Origin: Maribellus maritimus
Lineage (GTDB): Bacteria > Bacteroidota > Bacteroidia > Bacteroidales > Prolixibacteraceae
NCBI RefSeq assembly: GCF_022267315.1
Contig: NZ_JAIKLE010000006.1
Coordinates: 180,855-244,854, forward strand
Length of the DNA: 64,000 nt
Direction of reading: 5' to 3'
Shown in pieces: positions 18,182-28,600 of the stretch (its first letter is position 1; each line of letters starts with the position of its first letter). Both the position numbers and the translations under genes were made by a program. Under the pieces are notes generated by a model. That model did no database searches and was not told the origin of the DNA. It saw nothing but the letters and a program-made list of their open reading frames with translations.

Positions 18182-21100
18182 TTAGAAACTTAAATTAACA
18201 CCCAACGAGAAGGTAGTTGGTGTGGAAATATCTTCCGGATCGAGATCGGAATACGGTGATATGACAAAAATATTTGATCCGGAAACATAGCAACGCAAGT
18301 TGTTTAATCCGATTTTTTCAATTACGTTTCCTGAAAAGTTATAGCCAATCTGGAAATTTTGAAAACGCAGGAATCCGGCGTCTTCTACGTGGCGATCAGA
18401 AATCCGGTTGTTGCCTGCAGGGTCGCTTTGTACTGCTCTTGGAATTGAACTGCCCGGATTTGTTTCTGTCCAGCGGTTTTTATAGTCCGAAACAAAATTA
18501 CTGCCAAAGCCGCTGATACTCTGTTTTCCAAGTGTATTTATTCTCTGAACATCGCCAACACCACGAAAGTCGAGATTGAGATCCCAATTCTTATAGTCGA
18601 AATTTAAGCTGATACCATAGTAGTATCCCGGAATGGTTTTTCCCAAGTAGGTTTGGTCGTAGGCATCAATTTTTCCATCGGGTTCTTTGTGTACATAACT
18701 TCCTTCCGGATCAGCATCAGTCGGAGCGCCGTGGATGTCTTTAAAAATGATATCGCCCGGAGATTTTTGTGCATCGTGACCGGCATCGGAAATTTGAGAC
18801 TGATATTCTTCAACTTCCTGTGTGGTTTGAAAAATGCCGTCGGTTTTGTAGCCATAAATATAATTGATCGAATACCCTTCTTCAATCCTGCTATTTCCGT
18901 CTGTACTTGGCTGGCCGTTATATAACTTTTTAACAACATTTTTTACTGTTGTAAGGTTGGCTGAAATATTGTATCCAATTTCACCCACTTTATCGGAGTA
19001 GGTTGCCTGGAATTCAAAACCTTTATTTTCCACTTTTGCCAGGTTAACCACCGGACTATTTAAAGCCCCGATAACTTTTGGGATACTAATTGTTTGTAAA
19101 ATACCATCTGTCAGGCGGTTGTAATATTCTGCTGTAAAAGAAAGCTTGTTATCCAGTAAAATTGCATCAAACCCAAAATTGGATGTGGTAACTGTTTCCC
19201 AACTCATATCTTCAATGGGGAAATCGCCAAGTGCAGAAGCCGGATAAATAATACCTTCACCGTCGTCGTCTCCGCTTCCAAAACCTGCTTTCGGGTTCAT
19301 ATTAACCAGCGAAAGAAAGGCATAATCACGTGTTTCCTGGTTTCCGGTTTGTCCCCATCCGGCGCGAATTTTAAGGTCGTCGAGCCATTCAAATCCCTCC
19401 ATAAATTTTTCGGAAGAAATTCGCCAGGCTGCTGCAAAAGACGGAAAAGTTCCCCATTTGTAACCAGGGCCAAACTTTGAGGTTCCATCGCGTCTTACAG
19501 TGGCGTCAATATAATATCTGCTGTCGAAATTATAACTCAACCTTCCCATGTAACCTTGTAACCCCGACAAGTTTCTTTCATAAAAGAGTCCTTTGTTTTC
19601 GTTTGGCCAGCCTTCTTCAATGCGGCGTTGTTCCCAGTCGGTAATTGGAGACTCGCCGTCGATTGACATTTGCGTATTGTTCCATTTTACCTGCTGATCC
19701 ATAACATTAAGGATGAGGTCGAAATTGTGTTTCCCAAAGCTGTTGTTGTATCCAATCAAAAATTCCTTTACAATATTGATATTTTCATTAACCCTTTTCC
19801 CAAAAGTATTTCCTGTACTTTTGGGATAAACAGTTCCCCGGGCTACCTCATATAAACCGCGTTCCATTTCCGAATAGCTTTCTCTGGCATTTGTATAATA
19901 GTCGAAGCTTACTGTTCCTTTTATGCGCAAACCGGGGAGCGGAGAAAGCTCTGCATAAACAGTTCCGAGGTTTCTTAACAGATCTCGTTTGCTTTTATTA
20001 AACTCTGCTGTTCCTAAAAAATTTGTCCGGGTGGCTGCACCGTATCCGTAAGAATAGAATGTACCATTTATATCCCTTCCCGGAACCGCATATCCGTACG
20101 GATTGCTCTCATCGTAAACCGGTTGCCACGGGACGCCAAACATGGCTGATGATAAACTGGTACCGGATTTCGAGTCGGTTTTTGTGTAAATAAAACGGTA
20201 CGATTCGCCAATTTTTAACCATTTTGTAAGTTGATGGTCAGAATTAAAAAATAATGAATAACGATCGAATACATTATAAAACATCGCATTCTCCTGATTT
20301 GAATATCCTGCTCCTGCTGCATAAGTTGAGGTTTGGTTGCCTCCCGATACTGAAATATTGTAATCCTGAATCGGAGCGTTTTCAACCCGGGCTGCGTCTA
20401 CCCAGTCGTTGGTGCAATTTTTACTGTTACCCATATAATATTCAGAAGAAGAATCGAACAGCGGGAAATATTGGTCTGTTGTGTATGCCGGATTGTTGTC
20501 CTTCGCCTCCAGGCTCCAGTTGATATAATCCTGAATACTTGCCATATCGTATTTTTTATAAATATTTTGAATACCATATTTGGCCGAGACTTCAACCCGT
20601 GCTTTTCCTTCTTTTCCCCGTTTTGTTGTGATCAGAATTACACCATTTGATGCCCGCACACCATAAATGGCAGTTGCTGATGCATCTTTTAAAACTGAAA
20701 TTGACTCAATGTCATTTGGGTTGATCATTGAAAATACGTTAACCGAACCTCGTAAATCCTGGTCGCGACTGTCTGATGAAGCAGCACCACCTTCCGTTAA
20801 AGGAATTCCGTCGATTACATATAAAGGGTCATTGTATCCAAGTGTGCTTACCCCCCGAATTCGGATGGTTGGTCTGGCTGTTGGGTCACTACCAGGGTTA
20901 CTGATGTACACCCCTGCCATTTTTCCCTGCATAGCCAGTTCAGGCGATAAAGAGTTTTGTTTTGTTATTTCCGATGAGTTGATTTGAGAAACTGCTCCGG
21001 TTAGATCCTTTTTTTGGCGGGTTCCGTAACCAATTACCACAACCTCTTCAACACCAATCGCATCTTCCTCAAGCGTAACATTTAAAGTAGTTCGGTTATT

Positions 21101-21673
21101 TACCTGAATTTCCTGAGTTTTCATTCCAACAAAAGAAAACAACAGAATATCGTTTCCTGCTGCATGAAGTGTGTAAAATCCATCAATATTTGTAACGGTG
21201 CCGTTTGTTGTACCCTTAACCACTACCGAAACTCCCGGAAGCGGATCTCCATCATTACCCGTAACAGTTCCAGAGATTTGAAGTTGTTGGGAGCCTGATA
21301 TGAAATTTGCATTATCGCCTTTGTTATACAATGCAATTTGTCTTCCGATAACCTGGTATTCAATATTGGTTCCTTCAAGAATTTTGTTGAGAATTTCAAA
21401 TACAGTCTGGTTTTTTACATCGAGCGAGACTCTTTTGTCTACATTCACTTTTTCGTTGTAAAAGAAACGGAATTCGCTTTGATTTTCAACCTGTTCCAAT
21501 ACATCTTCAATTGCCTGGTTGTTTAATTGCAGCGTAAGCCGGGTAGATTGTGCATAAGTATCGACTGCCATTACAGAAACAATCGAAATCATAAACAATA
21601 ACACAGTGATTTTCATTTTCATAAGAAATTGACGGTATGGTAAAATTCCATACCTGGTTTGAATTTTTTTCAT
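18182..21673 (-). CDS. susC: SusC/RagA-family TonB-linked outer-membrane transporter with N-terminal STN signalling domain
   Basis: A 1163-residue transporter. After a long basic leader and signal peptide (1-42) comes an STN domain (about 46-116; LTLQLNNQAIEDVLEQV), which in this family contacts the anti-sigma factor FecR. A carboxypeptidase-regulatory-like beta-sandwich follows (about 133-215; ISGTVTGNDGDPLPGVSVVV), then the plug with GYGTRQKKDLTGAV, GVSTLGYNDPLYVIDGIPL and SVLKDASATAIYGVRASNGV, and a 22-strand barrel ending in GVNLSF. It imports glycan oligomers captured by SusD, powered by TonB. The STN domain together with the upstream FecR/sigma genes identifies a trans-envelope, substrate-responsive system. 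A second in-frame Met at residue 18 could be used as start. Confidence 0.95.
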   Translation of the reverse strand: MKKIQTRYGILPYRQFLMKMKITVLLFMISIVSVMAVDTYAQSTRLTLQLNNQAIEDVLEQVENQSEFRFFYNEKVNVDKRVSLDVKNQTVFEILNKILEGTNIEYQVIGRQIALYNKGDNANFISGSQQLQISGTVTGNDGDPLPGVSVVVKGTTNGTVTNIDGFYTLHAAGNDILLFSFVGMKTQEIQVNNRTTLNVTLEEDAIGVEEVVVIGYGTRQKKDLTGAVSQINSSEITKQNSLSPELAMQGKMAGVYISNPGSDPTARPTIRIRGVSTLGYNDPLYVIDGIPLTEGGAASSDSRDQDLRGSVNVFSMINPNDIESISVLKDASATAIYGVRASNGVILITTKRGKEGKARVEVSAKYGIQNIYKKYDMASIQDYINWSLEAKDNNPAYTTDQYFPLFDSSSEYYMGNSKNCTNDWVDAARVENAPIQDYNISVSGGNQTSTYAAGAGYSNQENAMFYNVFDRYSLFFNSDHQLTKWLKIGESYRFIYTKTDSKSGTSLSSAMFGVPWQPVYDESNPYGYAVPGRDINGTFYSYGYGAATRTNFLGTAEFNKSKRDLLRNLGTVYAELSPLPGLRIKGTVSFDYYTNARESYSEMERGLYEVARGTVYPKSTGNTFGKRVNENINIVKEFLIGYNNSFGKHNFDLILNVMDQQVKWNNTQMSIDGESPITDWEQRRIEEGWPNENKGLFYERNLSGLQGYMGRLSYNFDSRYYIDATVRRDGTSKFGPGYKWGTFPSFAAAWRISSEKFMEGFEWLDDLKIRAGWGQTGNQETRDYAFLSLVNMNPKAGFGSGDDDGEGIIYPASALGDFPIEDMSWETVTTSNFGFDAILLDNKLSFTAEYYNRLTDGILQTISIPKVIGALNSPVVNLAKVENKGFEFQATYSDKVGEIGYNISANLTTVKNVVKKLYNGQPSTDGNSRIEEGYSINYIYGYKTDGIFQTTQEVEEYQSQISDAGHDAQKSPGDIIFKDIHGAPTDADPEGSYVHKEPDGKIDAYDQTYLGKTIPGYYYGISLNFDYKNWDLNLDFRGVGDVQRINTLGKQSISGFGSNFVSDYKNRWTETNPGSSIPRAVQSDPAGNNRISDRHVEDAGFLRFQNFQIGYNFSGNVIEKIGLNNLRCYVSGSNIFVISPYSDLDPEDISTPTTFSLGVNLSF

Positions 21674-21721
21674 AAATTTGTTTTTGAAGTTTTGACTAAT
21701 TTTATTTCAGAATTGGTCTGT

Positions 21722-21751
21722 AAAAGGTGGAAATGGCGGTTTCCACCTTTT
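21722..21751 (-). terminator. Perfect 12-bp inverted repeat between fecR and susC
   Basis: The arms at 21722-21733 and 21740-21751 are fully complementary with a 6-base loop (TGGCGG). The outer pairs are A-T so that a T run follows the GC-rich core on both strands. It lies 49 bases upstream of the susC start and 69 bases past the fecR stop. It probably ends or attenuates the fecR transcript so that susC is mainly driven from its own promoter. Confidence 0.65.
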
Positions 21752-21819
21752 TTCTGTTTAAGAAGAATTTTTATCCGACATTTTTACATTCATAATGGTT
21801 CAATTTTATTGTTAATATT

Positions 21820-22779
21820 TTAGTTAGTGGCTGAGATACTTAAAATTCGGGTGTCACGATCAAATGAATACTGAATCGGCGTAGTAACTTTAATGAGTTC
21901 AAGTACTTCGCTAAAACTTTCGAGTTCTATTGTTCCATTGTATCTCAGCTTTTTAATCTCTTCACCTTTGAGTTCGATATTTACATTGTACCATCTTTCC
22001 AAGCGGGTTGCAATATTTTCAAGCGGTTCGTCTCTAAAGATTAATTTTCCATCTTTCCATGACGTGTAAATTTCTGTTTCAACTTTGTGGGTAAGCATTT
22101 TATTTTGATGAAATGTTACCTGCGTACCCGGTTTTAAAGTAACCTGATTATTTTTATTTCTGTATTGTATTGAGCCGTTTACAAGTGTTGTGACAAATGG
22201 TTCTCCATCGTATGCTTTTACATCAAACTCGGTTCCCAGAACTTCAATCTCCCCAAAATTTCCGGAAACGATAAAAGGATGTGAATTGTGCGTTACCTTA
22301 AAATAGGCCTCGCCTTTTAGTGTAACCTCCCTTGTGTTGGAAAACCGGCTTGGATAGCTGATTGAAGAACCGGAGTTTAACCAAATCTCTGTTCCGTCGG
22401 AAAGTGAAAAATGAGTTTTTCCTCCGTAAGGTGTACTTATATTTTGAGTAACAATATCGTTTTGTATTTGCTTTGGATAGAAAAAGATACTGAAAATGAA
22501 TCCCAGGATAAGAACAGCTGCCACTGCTGAAATAATTTGGTAAATTCGTACTGTCCGTTTTGGATTGTTTTCTTTTAACGCAATTTTGTGGTGAATCAGG
22601 TTTAGTAAGTTTTGGTCTGGTGAAATAATATCGGGTTTGGTAAGAACATCTTTCCAGGTTTCACGCATCAATCCGTCAATAAAAACATCATTTTCTTTTT
22701 TATCGATAAAATTCTTTACCTCGTTGTATTCTTCCGAAGTACATGAATTGGAAATGTATTTTTTAAATTTTTGATGCAT
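21820..22779 (-). CDS. FecR-family anti-sigma factor
   Basis: A 319-residue single-pass inner-membrane protein. The cytoplasmic N-terminus (1-80) would bind the sigma factor, a membrane helix spans about 81-101, and the periplasmic part contains a FecR domain (about 112-205; TPYGGKTHFSLSDGTEIWLN, then EVTLKGEAYFKVTHN) and a C-terminal DUF4974 domain (about 250-317; WKDGKLIFRDEPLENIATRL). FecR proteins hold ECF sigma factors inactive until the STN domain of a ligand-loaded TonB transporter contacts the periplasmic end. The gene lies 103 bases after the sigma gene and 146 bases before susC, the usual order. Confidence 0.93.
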   Translation of the reverse strand: MHQKFKKYISNSCTSEEYNEVKNFIDKKENDVFIDGLMRETWKDVLTKPDIISPDQNLLNLIHHKIALKENNPKRTVRIYQIISAVAAVLILGFIFSIFFYPKQIQNDIVTQNISTPYGGKTHFSLSDGTEIWLNSGSSISYPSRFSNTREVTLKGEAYFKVTHNSHPFIVSGNFGEIEVLGTEFDVKAYDGEPFVTTLVNGSIQYRNKNNQVTLKPGTQVTFHQNKMLTHKVETEIYTSWKDGKLIFRDEPLENIATRLERWYNVNIELKGEEIKKLRYNGTIELESFSEVLELIKVTTPIQYSFDRDTRILSISATN

Positions 22780-22882
22780 TGAATTATTTTTAACAAGTGT
22801 AATACGTAGGATTTTATATCAACCCCTGCCCGGGAGATAAAAAAAATTAAAAATCTGGAGGTTTTTTTTGGAAAAGGTAAAA

Positions 22883-23467
22883 CTATAGGAAGAGTGAAAT
22901 ATAAAGAATAACTATGGTTTCGAAGCTTTTCATGTGTTTTTTAATAAACTTTAACGCATGTCGTATATGGTCTTCTACTGTTTTTATCGAAATATCAAGT
23001 TTTTCTGCTATTTCTGCGTGTGAGAGTCCATCTTGTCTGCTAAGCTTAAAAATTATTTTTCTTTTTTCAGGTAGCTGATCAATAATATCTTCGAGTTTAC
23101 CTTTTATCTCTTTATATTCAATATCAGTAATTTCGGTTGTTTGTTCAGTACTTGCAATTTCTTTGAGGCGGCTTTCGAATTCGTGGTTTTTGCTTTTTAT
23201 CCTGAAGTAAGAAATAATATGGTTTTTGGTAATGGTGAACAGGTAGGAATTAAAAGTGTCAACACTTTTTATCTTCTGCCTGTTAAGCCAAAGTTTTACA
23301 AAAACTTCCTGTAAAATATCATTTATGTCATCGTCAACTTTTAGAAAACTTTTCGCAAAGGCATAAAGTTTTGGATAATAATAATTATAAATTTCATCCA
23401 GAGCATTTTTGTCACCTCCGGAGAGTTTTGTTATAATTTTATTTAAACTTTTGTCTTTGTGAACCAT
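22883..23467 (-). CDS. ECF RNA polymerase sigma-70 factor (FecI-like)
   Basis: A 194-residue ECF sigma factor. ATG at 23467 is preferred to an in-frame TTG at 23485. Region 2 is at about 15-85 (YNYYYPKLYAFAKSFL, DINDILQEVFVKLWLNR), which recognises the -10 element and core polymerase. Region 4 is at about 125-185 with the helix-turn-helix LSHAEIAEKLDISIKTVEDH, which recognises the -35 element. It is probably held by the FecR protein encoded next and released when the SusC transporter binds ligand, to transcribe susCD. The C-terminus carries an extra hydrophobic tail of about ten residues (TIVILYISLFL), seen in some Bacteroidota ECF factors. Confidence 0.92.
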   Translation of the reverse strand: MVHKDKSLNKIITKLSGGDKNALDEIYNYYYPKLYAFAKSFLKVDDDINDILQEVFVKLWLNRQKIKSVDTFNSYLFTITKNHIISYFRIKSKNHEFESRLKEIASTEQTTEITDIEYKEIKGKLEDIIDQLPEKRKIIFKLSRQDGLSHAEIAEKLDISIKTVEDHIRHALKFIKKHMKSFETIVILYISLFL

Positions 23468-23820
23468 AGTGAAATTGATTGTCAAATATACAAAAAGTAG
23501 AATTAGACAAGCTACTGCTGATTGTTTTCAGGAAATTTGTGGCTAAAATTTATTGCTCCGTATTGTTAATTTTTGCGTTCTTGTTTTACGGCTCAGCGAA
23601 AAAAATAAGATGATATTTTAATCCACGCTCAAAATGTTATTTTTGTCCCATTATTCGTGAAACTCAAATTTTAATATTTGTTGGTTGAACGAATTCCGAT
23701 GGTTGAATACGTCGGGACGAATGAATTTAACATTTCGATGTTTTTGTCGTTAATAGAAGAATTCCGAATTTGATGCCTTTTCAGTTCTGCTGTGAGGTAG
23801 TTCATTTCAAAAGCGAAATA
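23468..23820. other. 353-base intergenic region between divergent sigma and cysteate synthase genes
   Basis: AT-rich and without a plausible gene. It must contain the promoters of both divergent genes, but no match to the Bacteroidota -33/-7 consensus stands out. The only visible pattern is GAATTCCGA occurring twice in the same orientation, at 23691-23699 and 23759-23767. Confidence 0.4.
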
Positions 23821-25149
23821 ATGGATAAAACATTTGCAAAAACCAATTATCAGTTACAATCTGTAAAGACAGGGAAAATATTTAATGATAGTGGCTGGCT
23901 GCTGGATGCCCCTGGAGAAATCGAACCAACATTAATCAGGGCCGTGTATGAAAAAAAACAGCTTGAGGTAAAAGATGAGTCGTGGGGACTTTACAAATTC
24001 GCCGATTGGTTACCCATTAGCCGGACTTTGGTGGGTTCTTCAGCACCGGTTACCTATAAGAGCGAAGGACTGGCTGCTGAACTTGGTTTGAAAAATCTTT
24101 GGATAACATTTAGCGGATACTGGCCCGAAAAAGGTGCAACAATAAAAACAGGTTCTTTTAAAGAAACCGAAGCTTACTCGGTTTGCGGCAGAATGACTCC
24201 TGAAATGGATAAAGTTCTGGTTGTTGCTTCAGCCGGAAATACATCCCGGGCGTTTGCGAAAGTTTGTTCCGAGAATAATATTCCGCTTATTATCTGTGTT
24301 CCTGAAGATAATATTGGTGCGTTGTGGTTTGATGAGCCCATTAATGACTGTGTAAAGCTGATTTGCAGCCGGTCAGGTTCAGACTATTTTGATGCGATTC
24401 ATCTGTCAAATATTGTTGCGGGAATGGAGCACTTTATCCCGGAAGGAGGAGCAAAAAATGTGGCACGCCGCGACGGAATGGCTACCACTGTACTTTCAGC
24501 AGTAACTACCATCGGTGAGATCCCTGATTATTATTTTCAGGCGGTGGGAAGTGGAACAGGTGCTATTGCTGCCTGGGAAGCAAACCTCCGTTTACTTGAG
24601 GATGGCCGGTTTGGGAACAATAAGATGAAACTTATGGTTTCGCAAAATACACCGTTTATTCCATTATATGATGCATGGAAAGCTGATTCAAGGGCTATGT
24701 TACCTTTGGTTGATCATGTGGCGCGAAAACAGGTAGAAGAAATTGATGCAAAAGTATTGTCGAACAGGAAACCGCCCTATCCGATTTTTGGTGGATTGTA
24801 TGATGCGTTGAAGGAAACAGGTGGCGATGTTTTGCTGGCAACCAACCAGGAAGCAAGGGATGCTGGCCAAATTTTTCTCGAAAAGGAAGGGAATGATATT
24901 CACCCGGCAGCAGCAGTTGCAACGGCAACGCTTGTGTCATCCGTTAAAAACGGAACAGTTGGTAAAAACGATTTAATCATGTTAAATATCACAGGTGGCG
25001 GTGAGCATAGGTTTAAACAGGAAAAGAAAATTTATCATCTGGAACCTGAGATTGTTTTTGATATTGATCCCAACCCGGAGGATGTTATAGAAAAGGTAGA
25101 TGCACTTTTTAAACATCAGTCAGACTTACATCTTTCTGAAAAACCATAA
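23821..25149 (+). CDS. Cysteate synthase (PLP-dependent, threonine-synthase fold)
   Basis: The start is set at the ATG 23821; an upstream in-frame ATG at 23770 would add 17 unlikely residues. The 442-residue protein belongs to PLP fold type II. The Schiff-base lysine is K114 in KTGSFKETEA, a phosphate/PLP loop is present in GSGTGAIAAWEAN, and SAGNTSRAF is the substrate-binding loop. Overall it resembles cysteate synthase, which makes L-cysteate from phosphoserine and sulfite. In methanogens this serves coenzyme M; in Bacteroidota cysteate is condensed with a fatty acyl group to form capnine-type sulfonolipids. No acyltransferase gene is adjacent, so the rest of the pathway is elsewhere. A terminator follows inside the convergent gene. 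Threonine synthase is the alternative but fits less well. Confidence 0.8.
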   Translation: MDKTFAKTNYQLQSVKTGKIFNDSGWLLDAPGEIEPTLIRAVYEKKQLEVKDESWGLYKFADWLPISRTLVGSSAPVTYKSEGLAAELGLKNLWITFSGYWPEKGATIKTGSFKETEAYSVCGRMTPEMDKVLVVASAGNTSRAFAKVCSENNIPLIICVPEDNIGALWFDEPINDCVKLICSRSGSDYFDAIHLSNIVAGMEHFIPEGGAKNVARRDGMATTVLSAVTTIGEIPDYYFQAVGSGTGAIAAWEANLRLLEDGRFGNNKMKLMVSQNTPFIPLYDAWKADSRAMLPLVDHVARKQVEEIDAKVLSNRKPPYPIFGGLYDALKETGGDVLLATNQEARDAGQIFLEKEGNDIHPAAAVATATLVSSVKNGTVGKNDLIMLNITGGGEHRFKQEKKIYHLEPEIVFDIDPNPEDVIEKVDALFKHQSDLHLSEKP

Positions 25150-25542
25150 TAAAAGCAAAGCTATTGATAATGAAACCAGGATGTTTATTCTGGTTTTTTT
25201 ATTTTCAACAGGCGAATTGAAATAAGGACAACACTTTAAATATTTAATAGAAATCGTGGTTCCAGGTCCGGTTTTTAAAAATACCGGAGAACCGACCTTT
25301 TGTCCGGTTCCTGAATATGTTTCTCCGTTTACCACAAATTCGTAGGCAAATTCATAAGTATATTGATTTCGGATGGTTTCATCCCTTTCTCCGTATTCCT
25401 GCCTGAAACTGGTGAGTGTAGCCTGTTTGTCTTCTCCAAACAACACAAGCGTCAGCAAAAACAATGAATAAATTGTAAATAGTAAACCAATGCTAAAAAT
25501 AAGCCATTTGCCAAATTTATTTTTATGTTTACTACGATTCAT
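25126..25542 (-). CDS. DUF3592-like small membrane protein
   Basis: A 138-residue protein with membrane helices near 13-35 and 117-134 flanking an extracytoplasmic beta-rich segment (YEFAYEFVVNGETYSGTGQ, then VGSPVFLKTGPGTTISIKYL), the pattern of DUF3592 proteins. Function unknown. Its 3' end overlaps the convergent cysteate synthase gene by 24 bases, and that gene's terminator lies within its last codons. Its start is 117 bases from, and divergent to, the large zinc-ribbon cassette, whose last gene also has a DUF3592-like region, so it may belong functionally to that cassette. Confidence 0.65.
   Translation of the reverse strand: MNRSKHKNKFGKWLIFSIGLLFTIYSLFLLTLVLFGEDKQATLTSFRQEYGERDETIRNQYTYEFAYEFVVNGETYSGTGQKVGSPVFLKTGPGTTISIKYLKCCPYFNSPVENKKTRINILVSLSIALLLLWFFRKM
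25173..25201 (+). terminator. Terminator of the cysteate synthase gene
   Basis: A 7-bp stem (AAACCAG at 25173-25179 with CTGGTTT at 25190-25196, 10-base loop) is followed by a T run. It lies 23 bases past the stop codon and inside the coding end of the convergent DUF3592 gene. Confidence 0.75.
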
Positions 25543-25659
25543 TGAAAATCATTTTTGTTTTATTCAAAGTAACACTAAATATCTTTTGTAAACTATAAAA
25601 TGATATACTAAATTTACGAAGAGAATTGCTGTTTTTTATTATTTACTTGCAATGACCTT

Positions 25660-28600
25660 ATGAAAAAAATAATCCTCGTCCTAACTTTCCTCGTTTTATC
25701 TCTATTTGTTACTCAGGCTCAGGAAAAAGTGTACGAATTTCCCATTGAAGGGAACAGTTCAAAAGTGCTTAAAATTACGGTGAAAGGAGACATTGGTAAA
25801 TGGAAAATACGCGATCAGTTTGTGTGGACACTTACTTTTACAAACTTAAATTTTAGCGATGCCAATAAAGGATATTCTGCTGCAGGTGGCGAAATACTTG
25901 TACTTGGTGAAAAACCTATGGTCGACTTTAATTATGTAAAGGAGAACTATCCAATAGTTGTTACAAATGTTTCAGACCAATTTAACTTAAATGGTATTAA
26001 ATGCGAACATTTTGCATACATCGGATTGTTAAAGGAGGAATCGCGTGTGCCGCCAAACGGAGACTGGGAAATTACCGGTACAGTAGGAAGTTATCAGGAG
26101 ATTTTTAATTTCAGGGTGCCGGGATATCCGCACGAAATCAGTATTCGGATAAACGGAAATGGTTATCATGAAGGGGATACTGAATCTACACAATTGCCAC
26201 AAATGCGGCAGGTAGTGTTGGATTTTGTCAAGAAGCTGCATTTTAGTGTGGGTGAACCAGCCGGAGGAGAAGCTCAATCGTCAGAAGATGTTGGAGAAAT
26301 TGCTTCTGAAAATGAAGAAGGAGAAGATGTGCCTTGGGAAGTGGTAATAGGGCTAATTGGCGCTGGTGGTGCAGCTGCCCTGGCAAGAAAATTATTCAGG
26401 AAAAAACCTGTTGCAAAATCAAAATCAAGAGAAAAAACAACACAGAAACAAAAGGAGGAAAAGGAACAAGTAAAATATATTCTAAACCTGAACAAAGAGA
26501 ATTTTAAAATTTCAGCTGAAAAACCAGAGATTTTGGAAGCAGTTGTTTATAAAATAACATCCAAAAGTAAGCGAAAATACCCCGCTCAAATCAGGATAAT
26601 AAATTCAGAAAAAACGTTACAGATTACACCAAATCAGGCAACCGGAAGTTTATCTGCACAGTTGATTTTAAAAGATAAACCTCAAAATAAGGGATTTAAC
26701 ATTACAGTTCAGGCCATTGCTGAAGGAAAGGAATTTCAAAAAAATGTACGGATTCAGACAGAGGGTGAACAACGGATTACTTTAGAAACGTTACCAAATA
26801 ACAAGCGCTCTCTCAGGCCTGATACTTATCAGATTATTACAATCAGCGCCCAGGTTTTAGATGAAAACGACAAGCCACTCCCCGAACTTAGTGAGCAAAT
26901 CAGATTCAAACCGCAAAGCGATTGGATTGATATTTCGGAGCCGGTGCTTGAAGATTCAGTAATTTTGATTAACATGGGATGCACCAATCCAAATCCGAAC
27001 AAACAAACAAGCAATGTTCCCGATTCTGTATTCTTAACCCTTTATATGGACGATGTTCCCGAAGGTGAACCACCTTTGCAACATGATTTGGAAATAAAAC
27101 TGCTCGATTGTAAGCTGGATACTGAAATAGAGGAAGCTACCTTTCCTGTTTCAGATGAAATGAGCGAAATTAGTTTTGATGTTTATATAGAAAATGCCGG
27201 AGAAGAAAAAGGCTGGAATTTTAGTGGTGAATACAGGCTTGGCATTGATCCTACAGATCCTCTCACAACCATTGAAATTCAGAAAAAAGGAGAATTCCGG
27301 GCATCGGTCATACTTTCCGGGCCGCTGATGAAACCAGGCGAGGGAGAATCGGTAATCAGCAAAACACTTGTTATTTCTGCTGCACAGGGCGACGAAAAAC
27401 CACTGGAACGCCATTTGAATATTATGGTTTCGCAGGAAGGACTGATTGTAAAACACGGTGTTAATAAAAACAATGAAATTCATATTCTTGCCGATAAGCC
27501 TTTTGAGGAAAATCTGGATATTGCACTTTATCGTTTTAATAAACAAACCAACCAGGTAATAGCAGATAAAAGCGGGTTGGCTGAAATTCAATTTGAATTA
27601 CAAAATGAGGAAGCTGAAATAATTAACCTGGCGAGTGTCCTTCAACCCGAATTTGAATTTTCTGGTCTGGTTACCAATATTCCTTACGGGCGATATCATT
27701 TTTCCACAAAAGAAGATATTCCGGGAACCGGTGACGTTTACACGCTGAATTATTTGGTTAAAGCAGATTCAGGAGATTCAGAAAAACCGGAGTTGTTTGA
27801 AAAAAATCTTAGCATTAAGGTTAAAACTTATGGAATAGGCAAAGAGTTCCCCGACTGGGTAAAAGCCTACGAAGAATGCAAATATGTAATAAATAATTAT
27901 GTTCCTGCCGGCGATGCGAGGAATAAATTACATGATATTCTGGAATTACGGAAAATGACTCTTGGCGCCGAAGGACTCACCGAATTACGAAATCGCATCT
28001 GGAAAGTAGCTTCCAACCTCATTCTTGCTGAAGGTGCTGAAGGATACAAATCGGTAGAGGTGTGGGCCAATGCCATTACCACAACATTGGAATGGACAGA
28101 ATGGGCAGGCGACATTGCTTTCAATGCACTGGCTGCCTTTTACCTTAAAGGAATGGGTGCAACTGCCGCCGGCATGATAAAAGCAAAAATGATTGAAGCC
28201 CTCAATTTCTATATTTATGAACCGGAAAAAGGCTGGGATGTTTTTGCTTCGAGACAGCTCGACAGTATTATGCCTCTACTTTTGAATACTGCGAAAGGAA
28301 GAATCTTAAGCATCGAAAATATTGAACTCGTGGTGAAAAACAACCGCGTTTTGGCCTGGACTATTTTTATCAGTTGTGAATTTTTATTCAATCTGTACCA
28401 GACAAAGTCAGTAGTTGAAGCAGCAAAAATTACCGGACGGCAACTGGCGGAAGAGTTCATCATGCGAAAAATTACGACACAACTTCATCGTGAAGCATTG
28501 AAAAGAAATTACGAGGTAATTACTCCTGATGAAGTGTTGAATGACATGATGCAAAAAGTAAAAACAGTTGACGGAGAGGAAGTAATTGATCAGAAAAAAC

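Noticed and set aside
23691..23767. Direct repeats of GAATTCCGA as an operator
   Set aside because: Nine bases with an EcoRI palindrome and 59 bases apart in an AT-rich spacer is weak evidence.
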